DNA of 51,123 bases. Origin: an uncultured Curtobacterium sp. (GTDB taxonomy: Bacteria > Actinomycetota > Actinomycetes > Actinomycetales > Microbacteriaceae). The notes beneath the pieces were generated by a model that saw only the letters and a program-made list of their open reading frames with translations, searched no databases and was not told the DNA's origin. The position numbers and the translations under genes are program-made. The stretch's first letter is position 1. Every line of letters starts with the position of its first letter. The stretch lies in the NCBI GenBank assembly GCA_913778205.1, contig CAJYUW010000015.1:1-51123 (forward strand), read 5' to 3'. Below, piece by piece: positions 16,983 through 24,278 of the stretch.

Positions 16983-17894
16983 ATGGCCGTCGTCACCATC
17001 CGCCAGCTGCTCGACAGCGGCGTCCACTTCGGACACCAGACGCGTCGGTGGAACCCGAAGGTGAAGCGCTTCATCCTCGCCGAGCGCTCGGGCATCCACA
17101 TCATCGACCTGCAGCAGTCGCTGGCCTTCATCGACCGTGCGTACGACTTCGTCAAGGAGACGGTCGCGCACGGCGGCACGATCCTCTTCGTGGGCACCAA
17201 GAAGCAGGCGCAGGGCTCCATCGCCGAGCAGGCGACCCGCGTCGGCCAGCCGTACGTCAACCAGCGTTGGCTCGGCGGTCTGCTCACGAACTTCCAGACG
17301 GTCTCCAAGCGCCTCGCGCGCATGAAGGAGCTCGAGGAGATCGACTTCGACGACACGACGAAGGGCTTCACCAAGAAGGAGCTCCTCATCAAGAAGCGCG
17401 AGCTGGACAAGCTCCACAAGACCCTCGGCGGCATCCGCAACCTCACGCGGACCCCGAGCGCGCTCTGGATCGTCGACACCAAGAAGGAGCACCTCGCGGT
17501 CGACGAGGCGCAGAAGCTCGGGATCCCGATCATCGGCATCCTCGACACCAACTGCGACCCGGACGAGATCACGTACCCGATCCCGGGCAACGACGACGCG
17601 ATCCGTTCCGTCGGCCTCCTGACGCGCATCGTCGCCGACGCCGCGGCCGAGGGCCTCAAGACCCGCCACAACGGCGGCGACGAGGAAGAGGCCGAGCCGC
17701 TCGCCGAGTGGGAGCAGGAGCTCCTCGGTGGCGAGCAGGCCGCGCCGGCCGCTGCTGAGGCCCCGGCTGCCGAGGCGCCCGCCGCCGAGACCCCGGTCGA
17801 GGAGAACGACGCCGACGCACAGGTCGCCGCGAAGGAGATCGGCGAGCCGGTCGCCGCGGCTTCCGAGAACGCGGACGCCACCTCCGCCGAGTGA
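16983..17894 (+). CDS. rpsB: 30S ribosomal protein S2
   Basis: A 303-residue S2. The body (residues 1-235) shows the family motifs [24 protein letters not shown] [33 protein letters not shown] and [22 protein letters not shown]. The last 65 residues are an Ala/Glu-rich tail typical of high-GC actinobacteria. ATG is preceded by AAGGAGGG (16970-16977), an excellent ribosome site. It is followed by tsf after 80 bases containing a strong hairpin. Confidence 0.97.
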   Translation: MAVVTIRQLLDSGVHFGHQTRRWNPKVKRFILAERSGIHIIDLQQSLAFIDRAYDFVKETVAHGGTILFVGTKKQAQGSIAEQATRVGQPYVNQRWLGGLLTNFQTVSKRLARMKELEEIDFDDTTKGFTKKELLIKKRELDKLHKTLGGIRNLTRTPSALWIVDTKKEHLAVDEAQKLGIPIIGILDTNCDPDEITYPIPGNDDAIRSVGLLTRIVADAAAEGLKTRHNGGDEEEAEPLAEWEQELLGGEQAAPAAAEAPAAEAPAAETPVEENDADAQVAAKEIGEPVAAASENADATSAE

Positions 17895-17900
17895 CCTCGT

Positions 17901-17931
17901 GGGGCGTCGGACCGTGATGGTCCGACGCCCC
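17901..17931 (+). terminator. Strong hairpin between rpsB and tsf (terminator or attenuator)
   Basis: GGGGCGTCGGACC (17901-17913) pairs perfectly with GGTCCGACGCCCC (17919-17931) around GTGAT. No T-run follows, and no clear new promoter is seen before tsf. It may therefore partly terminate, or protect the rpsB transcript end, and set different levels for S2 and EF-Ts. Confidence 0.7.
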
Positions 17932-17974
17932 GCTCCACGTCCCACACACGCAAGTCCAGAAAGGACTCCAGTCA

Positions 17975-18802
17975 ATGGCAAACTTCACCGCTGCTGACGT
18001 GAAGAAGCTCCGTGACGACCTCGGCGCCGGCATGATGGACGCCAAGAACGCGCTCGTCGAGGCCGACGGCGACTACGACAAGGCCGTCGAGCTCCTCCGC
18101 ATCAAGGGTGCGAAGGCCGTCGCCAAGCGCGACGACCGCGCCACCTCCGAGGGCATCGTCGTGGCCTCGGCCGAGAACGGTGCCGCGACCGTCGTCGAGC
18201 TCGCGAGCGAGACCGACTTCGTCGCGAAGAACGAGCGCTTCGTCGCCCTCGGCGACAAGGTCCTCGCGGCGGTCGCCGCCGCCGGTGCGACCGACGTCGC
18301 GTCCGCGAACGCCGCCGACGCCGAGGGCAAGACCGTCCTCGACGTCGTGAACGAGGCCGCGGCGCAGCTCGGCGAGAAGATCCAGATCCGCACGGTCCGC
18401 CGTGTCGAGGGCTCGGCCTTCGAGATCTACCTGCACAAGACGTCGCAGGACCTCCCGCCGCAGATCGCCGTCGTCGTCGCCTACGAGGGTGACAACGCCG
18501 CCGAGGCCCGCTCGATCGCGCAGCACATCGCGTTCGCGAACCCGACGTACCTCACCCGCGACGAGATCCCGGCCGAGGACATCGAGAAGGAGCGCGCGAC
18601 CGTCGAGGCGATCACGCGCGAGGAGGGCAAGCCCGAGGCCGCCCTCCCGAAGATCGTCGAGGGTCGCCTCAACGCGTACCGCAAGCAGGTGGCGCTCCTC
18701 GAGCAGGACTACGCGAAGGACAACAAGCTCTCCGTCGCGAAGGCCGCCGAGAACGCCGGCATCACGATCCAGGGCTTCGCCCGCGTCAAGGTCGGCGCGT
18801 AA
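17975..18802 (+). CDS. tsf: Elongation factor Ts
   Basis: A 275-residue EF-Ts, the nucleotide exchange factor of EF-Tu. The N-terminal domain has VKKLRDDLGAGMMDAKNALVEADGDYDKAVELLR, and the core has ELASETDFVAKNERF with the Thr-Asp-Phe-Val that contacts EF-Tu. ATG start with AAAGGA (17960-17965) upstream. It ends with the strong terminator at 18813-18853, so the rpsB-tsf unit closes here and pyrH starts a new one. Confidence 0.97.
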   Translation: MANFTAADVKKLRDDLGAGMMDAKNALVEADGDYDKAVELLRIKGAKAVAKRDDRATSEGIVVASAENGAATVVELASETDFVAKNERFVALGDKVLAAVAAAGATDVASANAADAEGKTVLDVVNEAAAQLGEKIQIRTVRRVEGSAFEIYLHKTSQDLPPQIAVVVAYEGDNAAEARSIAQHIAFANPTYLTRDEIPAEDIEKERATVEAITREEGKPEAALPKIVEGRLNAYRKQVALLEQDYAKDNKLSVAKAAENAGITIQGFARVKVGA

Positions 18803-18812
18803 CGAACCCGTG

Positions 18813-18853
18813 ACGGGGCCCGGAACCAGCATCTGGTTCCGGGCCCCGTTTTT
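18813..18853 (+). terminator. Intrinsic terminator after tsf
   Basis: ACGGGGCCCGGAACCAG (18813-18829) pairs perfectly over 17 bases with CTGGTTCCGGGCCCCGT (18833-18849) around CAT, followed directly by a T-tract (18849-18853). This is the most canonical Rho-independent terminator in the window. Confidence 0.92.
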
Positions 18854-18875
18854 CGCGCGCCGTCGGGCGCGCGAG

Positions 18876-18881
18876 TAGATT
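18876..18881 (+). promoter_or_regulatory. -10 box TAGATT of pyrH
   Basis: TAGATT lies 32 bases before the pyrH start and 22 bases after the tsf terminator. TTCGCG at 18852-18857 is a possible weak -35, though it overlaps the terminator tail. Confidence 0.5.
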
Positions 18882-18913
18882 CCCACGAGACATTCGACGA
18901 AGGGTGCGACCAC

Positions 18914-19633
18914 ATGACGAACGAGAAGACCGGACGACGCCGGGTCCTGCTGAAGCTGTCGGGGGAGGCGTTCGGTGCCGGGTCGCTCGGGGTGAACCCT
19001 GACGTCATCAGCACGATCGCGAAGGAGATCGCGGCGGCGGCGCAGGACGTCGAGGTCGCCATCGTCGTCGGCGGCGGCAACTTCTTCCGTGGGGCCGAGC
19101 TCTCGCAGCGGGGGATGGACCGCGGCCGTGCGGACTACATGGGCATGCTCGGGACGGTCATGAACGCGCTGGCGCTGCAGGACTTCCTCGAGCAGGCCGG
19201 TGCCGCCACGCGCGTGCAGTCCGCGATCAGCATGACCCAGGTCGCGGAGCCGTACATCCCGCGGCGCGCCGAGCGACACCTCGAGAAGGGGCGGATCGTC
19301 ATCTTCGGCGCCGGAGCGGGGCTGCCCTACTTCTCGACCGACACGGTCGCGGCGCAGCGGGCGCTCGAGATCGACGCGCACGAGGTCCTCGTCGCCAAGA
19401 ACGGCGTCGACGGCGTCTACACCGCCGACCCGAAGAAGGACGCCACCGCGGAGAAGCTCCACCACGTCACGTACCAGGACGCCCTGCTCCAGGGCCTCAA
19501 GGTCGTCGACGCGACCGCCTTCTCGCTGTGCATGGACAACGGCATGCCGATGCACGTGTTCGGCATGGAGGGCGAGGGCAACGTCGCCGCGGCGATCCGC
19601 GGGGAGCGGATCGGCACGGTGGTCAGCAACTGA
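18914..19633 (+). CDS. pyrH: UMP kinase
   Basis: A 239-residue bacterial UMP kinase of the amino-acid kinase family, making UDP from UMP. Family features: [13 protein letters not shown] at the N-terminus, [31 protein letters not shown] for nucleotide binding, [18 protein letters not shown], and [16 protein letters not shown]. The ATG start is preceded by GAAGGGTGCGACC, which contains a modest ribosome site. The rpsB-tsf-pyrH-frr-cdsA order is conserved widely. Confidence 0.96.
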   Translation: MTNEKTGRRRVLLKLSGEAFGAGSLGVNPDVISTIAKEIAAAAQDVEVAIVVGGGNFFRGAELSQRGMDRGRADYMGMLGTVMNALALQDFLEQAGAATRVQSAISMTQVAEPYIPRRAERHLEKGRIVIFGAGAGLPYFSTDTVAAQRALEIDAHEVLVAKNGVDGVYTADPKKDATAEKLHHVTYQDALLQGLKVVDATAFSLCMDNGMPMHVFGMEGEGNVAAAIRGERIGTVVSN

Positions 19634-19647
19634 CCCTGCCCGCTGAC

Positions 19648-19653
19648 TAGACT
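19648..19653 (+). promoter_or_regulatory. -10 box TAGACT before frr
   Basis: TAGACT lies 26 bases before the frr start, after the pyrH stop, so frr may have its own start of transcription as well as read-through. No obvious -35. Confidence 0.42.
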
Positions 19654-19679
19654 CGACGCAGTACCGAAGGAGTAACACC

Positions 19680-20234
19680 GTGATCAGTGATGTCCTGACC
19701 GAAGCCACCGAGAAGATGGCGAAGGCCGTCGACGTCGCCAAGGACGACTTCTCGACCGTCCGCACCGGCCGCATCAACGCCGCCCTCTTCCAGAAGATCC
19801 CGGTCGACTACTACGGCACGCCGACGCCGCTCGCGCAGCTCGCCGGCATGCAGACCCCGGAAGCGCGCACGCTCGTCGTGACGCCCTACGACAAGTCAGC
19901 GCTGAAGGAGATCGAGCGCGCCATCGCGACGTTCCCGAACCTCGGCGCCAGCCCGTCGAACGACGGCGAGGTCGTCCGCGTGACGATCCCGGAGCTGACG
20001 CAGGACCGCCGCAAGGAGTTCGTGAAGCTCGTCCGCGGTAAGGGCGAGGACCACAAGGTCGTCGTGCGGAACATCCGGCGCAAGGCGAAGGACGACCTCG
20101 ACGCGCTCAAGGGCGAGATCTCGGACGACGAGATCGCTCGCGCCGACAAGGAGCTCGACACCATCACGAAGAAGCACGTCGACCAGATCGACGACGCGCT
20201 GAAGAAGAAGGAAGCCGAACTCCTCGAGGTCTGA
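19680..20234 (+). CDS. frr: Ribosome recycling factor
   Basis: A 184-residue RRF that splits post-termination ribosomes with EF-G. It covers the whole two-domain family: [25 protein letters not shown], then the small domain with [14 protein letters not shown] and the return helix [29 protein letters not shown] start with AAGGAG (19666-19671) eight bases upstream. Its TGA overlaps the cdsA ATG by one base. Confidence 0.97.
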   Translation: MISDVLTEATEKMAKAVDVAKDDFSTVRTGRINAALFQKIPVDYYGTPTPLAQLAGMQTPEARTLVVTPYDKSALKEIERAIATFPNLGASPSNDGEVVRVTIPELTQDRRKEFVKLVRGKGEDHKVVVRNIRRKAKDDLDALKGEISDDEIARADKELDTITKKHVDQIDDALKKKEAELLEV

Positions 20235-21226
20235 TGCGTCCTCACGACCAGGGCGGTGACCGCCCCACCACCCAGGACCCCGCCAAACGCGGACTCCGGC
20301 AGGACTTCGACGCCCGGGCCCGGGCCGCGCGGGCGGACTTCGAGGCATCGATCCAGCGGCGCCGCGCCGACTTCGACGCGCGGAACGAGGCGCTGACGGC
20401 ACGGACCGGGCGCAACCTGCCGGCGGCGATCGGCATCGCGCTCGCGTTCGCGGTCGTCATGCTCGCGGCGCTCCTCATCTGGAAGCCCGCGTTCATGGTG
20501 GTCGCGGCGTTCCTGCTCGGGGTCGGGGTGTACGAGCTCACGAGTGCGATGCGTTTCGCCGGTCGCGACGTCCCCCGGATCCCGAGCGTCGGCGTCGCGA
20601 TCGCCGTCGTCCCCGCCGCGTTCCTGCTCGGTCAGGTCGCGGCGCTGTTCACGCTGCTCGGCGGGATCGTCCTCATCAGCGCGTGGCGCCTGGTCGAGGT
20701 CGCGGTCGCACGGACGAAGCCACCCGTGGGGAACGTCGTGCGCGACCTCACGAACGGGTTGTTCGTGCAGGCGTACATCTCGCTGCTCGGCGCCTGCGTC
20801 GTGCTGCTCTCCGCGCAGCGGGACGGTCAGTTCTGGGTGATCGCCTTCATCCTCGTGGTCGTCGCGGTCGACACGGGTGCGTACGCCACGGGCCTCAACC
20901 TCGGCAAGCACCCGATGGCGCCGCGGATCAGTCCGAAGAAGACGTGGGAGGGCTTCGCGGGCTCCGTCGCCGCGAGCATCGTGGTCGGCATCATCGTGAG
21001 CGTGCTGCTGCTCGGGCTCCCCTGGTGGACCGGGATCGTCCTCGGAGTCCTCATCTCGGGCTCCGCGACGCTCGGCGACCTCACCGAGTCGATGATCAAG
21101 CGCGACCTCGGCATCAAGGACATCTCGTCGTTCCTGCCGGGCCACGGTGGGCTCCTCGACCGCATCGACAGCATCCTGCCGTCCGCCGCGGTCGCCTACG
21201 TGCTGTTCCTCATCGTCAACCACTGA
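20234..21226 (+). CDS. cdsA: Phosphatidate cytidylyltransferase
   Basis: A 330-residue integral membrane enzyme that makes CDP-diacylglycerol from phosphatidate and CTP. The C-terminal signature is complete: GDLTESMIKRDLGIKDISS followed by FLPGHGGLLDRIDSI. About eight transmembrane helices begin near residue 57. The first 55 residues are hydrophilic and charged with an Arg/Ala-rich helix (DFDARARAARADFEASIQRR), a cytoplasmic extension beyond the core. ATG overlaps the frr stop by one base, so it is coupled to frr. Confidence 0.95.
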   Translation: MRPHDQGGDRPTTQDPAKRGLRQDFDARARAARADFEASIQRRRADFDARNEALTARTGRNLPAAIGIALAFAVVMLAALLIWKPAFMVVAAFLLGVGVYELTSAMRFAGRDVPRIPSVGVAIAVVPAAFLLGQVAALFTLLGGIVLISAWRLVEVAVARTKPPVGNVVRDLTNGLFVQAYISLLGACVVLLSAQRDGQFWVIAFILVVVAVDTGAYATGLNLGKHPMAPRISPKKTWEGFAGSVAASIVVGIIVSVLLLGLPWWTGIVLGVLISGSATLGDLTESMIKRDLGIKDISSFLPGHGGLLDRIDSILPSAAVAYVLFLIVNH

Positions 21227-21314
21227 ACCCGGCGCGCACCGCTGGCCCGCTCCCTGAACGTGGGCGTGGGCGCGTCCAGGTCGCACCAGGGAACGGTGCT
21301 GGCAGAATGACGCC

Positions 21315-21863
21315 GTGGCCACCACCTTCCCGAACGCAGCACGCAGGACCCTCGGGTACGACGTCGACGAGGTCGAGCGCTTCCTCGAGGACGCACGCCG
21401 TGCCTACACGGCGAACGACACCGAGCCGGGGCTCGAGGCAGCGAAGATCCGCGCCACCGCGTTCTCGATGCGGAAGGGCGGCTACTCCACCGCGCACGTC
21501 GACGCCGCGCTCGAGCGGCTCGAGGACGCCTTCGCCGCCCGGGAGCGGGAGCGGGAGATCGCCGATGCCGGGCAGAAGGCCTGGTACGCCGAGGCTCGCG
21601 CCAAGGCCTCGGACGTCGTGGCACGGCTCGAGCGGCCGGACGGACAGCGGTTCTCACGGGTGAGCCCCCTCGGCACCGGGTACCACCCGAAGGACGTCGA
21701 CGCCTTCGCAGCGCGGCTCGCCGGCTACTTCCGTGACGGCAAGCCGCTCAGCCTCACCGAGGTGCGCTCGGTCGTCTTCCGACCGAAGCACGGCGGCTAC
21801 CGCGAGGCGCAGGTGGACGCCGTCCTCGACGCGGTCGTCGAGGTCATGCTCGCCGTCCGCTGA
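21315..21863 (+). CDS. Protein with two DivIVA-like repeats
   Basis: A 182-residue soluble protein in which a DivIVA-type unit occurs twice. Repeat one: ARRTLGYDVDEVERFLEDAR then IRATAFSMRKGGYSTAHVDAALERLEDAF. Repeat two: VSPLGTGYHPKDVDAFAARLAGYF then VRSVVFRPKHGGYREAQVDAVLDAVVEVML. The F..x..GY...VD pattern is the membrane-binding or oligomerising head of DivIVA/Wag31, but no long coiled coil follows. Function unknown; a role in polar growth is inferred from the domain. GTG start; CAGAAT seven bases upstream could be a -10 for a leaderless transcript. It follows cdsA after 88 bases. Confidence 0.85.
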   Translation: MATTFPNAARRTLGYDVDEVERFLEDARRAYTANDTEPGLEAAKIRATAFSMRKGGYSTAHVDAALERLEDAFAAREREREIADAGQKAWYAEARAKASDVVARLERPDGQRFSRVSPLGTGYHPKDVDAFAARLAGYFRDGKPLSLTEVRSVVFRPKHGGYREAQVDAVLDAVVEVMLAVR

Positions 21864-21884
21864 CGACGCGCGGGCACCCGGTGC

Positions 21885-21913
21885 TTCGCTTTCCGTGATG
21901 CTTCCGTTATCCT
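21885..21913 (+). promoter_or_regulatory. Probable promoter of the lytic transglycosylase gene
   Basis: TTCGCT (21885-21890) and TATCCT (21908-21913) are 17 bases apart. The -10 box ends ten bases before the ATG, so the leader is only a few bases long. Confidence 0.5.
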
Positions 21914-21923
21914 GGTCGGACTC

Positions 21924-22928
21924 ATGGGCAGGCACACGGCAGACTTCAGCTCCGACCGCGATCCCCGCGAGCACCTCGACCGCACGGTCACCGGTGAGCG
22001 CCGCGCGGCACTGGACCGAACCCGCAACGCGGGCTCCCCGGTCCACTCCTCGGCACCGTTCCTCCGGGCGAGTGCACCGCAGACCGTCCCCGAGGTGACC
22101 GCACCGGTGGTCATCGCGCCGAAGTCGGTCGCGGCGAACCGCGTGTCCGACGCGGCCGTCGCGCACGCCGTGCCGAGCACACCGCCCGACCCCCGCATCG
22201 TCAAGCAGCGGCGTGCACGCGTGACGACGACGTCCGCGCGGCCGACGGCCCAGCGTGACGCCCCGATGCGCGGCGTCAACTCCTTCATGCGCAAGCGCGC
22301 CACGATCCCGGCGCTCTCCTTCTTCGCCGTGTTCGGCTTCGTCGGCGGCTCGCTCTTCAACCCGATGCAGCCCGACGTGGCGCAGGCCGCCGTGCAGAGC
22401 GCCGTGCTCGCCAAGGCGCCCGCGGCTGCTCCGCAGCAGTACTCGCCGCACGGCACGTACGGCACGTTCGAGGCCGATCGCGACGGCTACGACGTCGTCC
22501 TCCCGAAGCCCAAGGTGACGAAGGCCCCGACCGACGACGCCACGACCGACGCGAGCGCCGCCGACACCGACTCGACGACGCAGGTGTCCGCGACGAACAC
22601 CCTCGCGGCGCCGGCGGCGACCCCCGACCCGGGCAGTGCCCAGGCGATCGCGCAGCAGATGGTCGCCGCACGCGGCTGGGGCTCCGACCAGTTCAACTGC
22701 CTGGTGTCGCTCTGGAACAAGGAGTCGGGTTGGCGCGTGAACGCCTACAACCCGAGCGGTGCCTACGGCATCCCGCAGGCGCTCCCCGGCAGCAAGATGG
22801 CGTCGGCAGGTGCCGACTGGCAGACCAACCCGGCGACGCAGATCACCTGGGGCCTCAACTACATCGCCGGTGTCTACGGGACCCCGTGTGGCGCCTGGGG
22901 CCACAGCGTCGCCAACAACTGGTACTGA
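21924..22928 (+). CDS. Membrane-anchored lytic transglycosylase-like protein
   Basis: A 334-residue protein with three parts. Residues 1-112 are basic, disordered and cytoplasmic. A single hydrophobic helix (about 113-135, TIPALSFFAVFGFVGGSLF) anchors it. An Ala/Thr-rich linker leads to a C-terminal domain of about 85 residues containing CLVSLWNKESGWRVNAYNPSGAYGIPQALPG, a goose-type lysozyme/transglycosylase signature with the likely catalytic Glu in NKESGW. It ends VANNWY, a common ending in this family. It should cut peptidoglycan glycan strands outside the membrane. A promoter with almost no leader lies directly upstream. Confidence 0.85.
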   Translation: MGRHTADFSSDRDPREHLDRTVTGERRAALDRTRNAGSPVHSSAPFLRASAPQTVPEVTAPVVIAPKSVAANRVSDAAVAHAVPSTPPDPRIVKQRRARVTTTSARPTAQRDAPMRGVNSFMRKRATIPALSFFAVFGFVGGSLFNPMQPDVAQAAVQSAVLAKAPAAAPQQYSPHGTYGTFEADRDGYDVVLPKPKVTKAPTDDATTDASAADTDSTTQVSATNTLAAPAATPDPGSAQAIAQQMVAARGWGSDQFNCLVSLWNKESGWRVNAYNPSGAYGIPQALPGSKMASAGADWQTNPATQITWGLNYIAGVYGTPCGAWGHSVANNWY

Positions 22929-23018
22929 TCGGCAGCCGGGGTGCCGCGGAGCAACCGGCCGCGGCGTCCACACGGCCGCGGACCCGGATCTGACGAGGAG
23001 CCGGGCCTCGACCGCCTG

Positions 23019-23243
23019 ATGGCCGGGTGGAAGCGGACCGAGGTCCGCAGGGGCCGGGAGTACACAGTGCAACCGGTCTCGGCCGCCTCGGCGCAGAAGG
23101 AGTACGTCTGCCCCGGTTGCGGCGGCGCCGTGCTGCCCGGAACGGCCCACGTGGTCGTGTGGCGTGCTGACGGCGTCCTCGGCGACGAGGCCGACCTCGC
23201 CTCCCGCCGACACTGGCACAACCACTGCTGGAGCATTGCATGA
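23019..23243 (+). CDS. Small zinc-knuckle protein (often labelled ATP/GTP-binding protein)
   Basis: A 74-residue basic protein. After RRGREYTVQPVSAASAQKEY comes CPGCGGAVLPGTAHVVVW and then RRHWHNHCW, giving a C-x2-C...H-x-H-x2-C pattern that can bind one zinc. Related short proteins occur in many actinobacteria under a misleading ATP/GTP-binding name; there is no P-loop here. Function unknown. ATG at 23019 gives the usual length; an earlier ATG at 22941 would add 26 unrelated residues. Its stop overlaps the hydrolase start (ATGA), so the two are coupled. Confidence 0.72.
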   Translation: MAGWKRTEVRRGREYTVQPVSAASAQKEYVCPGCGGAVLPGTAHVVVWRADGVLGDEADLASRRHWHNHCWSIA

Positions 23244-24085
23244 CCGAGCTGGACCAGACCGAACCCGCGACGGCTCAGCCCGCGGCGGCTCAGCCCGCGA
23301 CGGTCGAGCCCACGACCGGGTCCGCGGCGACCGGCACCCAGCAGGCTCCGGATTCGACCGGGACCGAGATCCGGTCGGGCAGCGTCCTGCCCGCCCGGCG
23401 CACCGACGTCGAGCTCGTCACCGACGACCACCTCACGCTCGTCGGGGAACTCGCAGAGCCGGCCGAGCGTCCGGCACGCGGGACGATCGTCACGCTCCAC
23501 CCGCTGCCGACCGCGCAGGGCTTCATGGACTCGCACGTCCTCAAGAAGGCGGCGGCCCGGCTGCCCGCGCTCGCCGACATCGCCGTGCTGCGGTTCAACT
23601 TCCGGTCGGTGACCTCGCCGCGGGGGACCTCCGAGGGCGTCTTCGGCGACGGCGTGTCGGAGGGTTTCGATCTCCGCGCCGCCGTGACCGACGTCGTCGA
23701 ACGTGGACTCCCGACGCCGTGGCTCGTCGGCTGGTCGTTCGGCACCGAGGTGATCCTCAAGCACGCGCTCGAGCACGTGCGGGCCGGAACGGTCGCCGGC
23801 GTCGTCCTGCTCTCACCGCCCCTGCACCGCACCTCCGACGAGGAACTCCGTGCCTGGGCCGACGCCGGCGTCCCGGTCGTCGCGCTGGTGCCGGAGCACG
23901 ACGACTTCCTCCGACCGGACGCCGCGCGTGCACGCTTCGCGCTCGCTCCGGACGTCCGCGTCGAGCCGGTCGAGGGAGCCAAGCACCTCTGGGTGGGGGA
24001 GCGGTACGTGCGGATCGTCCTCGACCGCATCGCGGACCTCGTCGTCCCCGGGAGCGCGCCCCTGCCGACGCACTGGCCAGCCTGA
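23240..24085 (+). CDS. Alpha/beta hydrolase
   Basis: A 281-residue protein of the alpha/beta hydrolase fold. After a Pro/Ala/Thr-rich, repeat-like N-terminus of about 45 residues, the core shows TIVTLHPLPTAQGFMDSHVL (oxyanion region), the nucleophile elbow WSFGTEV with its Ser, the acid in PEHDDFLRPD and the His in GAKHLWVGERYV. FRSVTSPRGTS resembles members acting on small acyl or peptide substrates, but the substrate is unknown. Its ATG overlaps the stop of the zinc-knuckle gene by four bases. No signal peptide. Confidence 0.82.
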   Translation: MTELDQTEPATAQPAAAQPATVEPTTGSAATGTQQAPDSTGTEIRSGSVLPARRTDVELVTDDHLTLVGELAEPAERPARGTIVTLHPLPTAQGFMDSHVLKKAAARLPALADIAVLRFNFRSVTSPRGTSEGVFGDGVSEGFDLRAAVTDVVERGLPTPWLVGWSFGTEVILKHALEHVRAGTVAGVVLLSPPLHRTSDEELRAWADAGVPVVALVPEHDDFLRPDAARARFALAPDVRVEPVEGAKHLWVGERYVRIVLDRIADLVVPGSAPLPTHWPA

Positions 24086-24221
24086 CCCGCCCGGAAGCGT
24101 CGTCCGACTGGTCCGGCCCATCCGTCGGGCCCGCCGGGATGGCAGGTCCGGTCGGGATGTCCGGTCCGCCGTTCCGGGTCGGTTCCGCGGGCGCGTCGAG
24201 CGGTCGACGGGCGACGGAACG

Positions 24222-24267
24222 CCGGACGGGAGGCTCGTGGCGGCGTCGCCACGGGCCTCCCGTCCGG
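24222..24267. terminator. Bidirectional terminator, GGACGGGAGGC hairpin family
   Basis: CCGGACGGGAGGCTCGTGGCG (24222-24242, read as 21 bases) pairs with 24247-24267 with one G-U pair and loop GCGT. It stands between the converging hydrolase and DivIVA-like genes. The outer arm is the same as in the hairpins at 43727-43774 and 51001-51045. Confidence 0.8.
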
Positions 24268-24278
24268 ATCGGAGCGCG

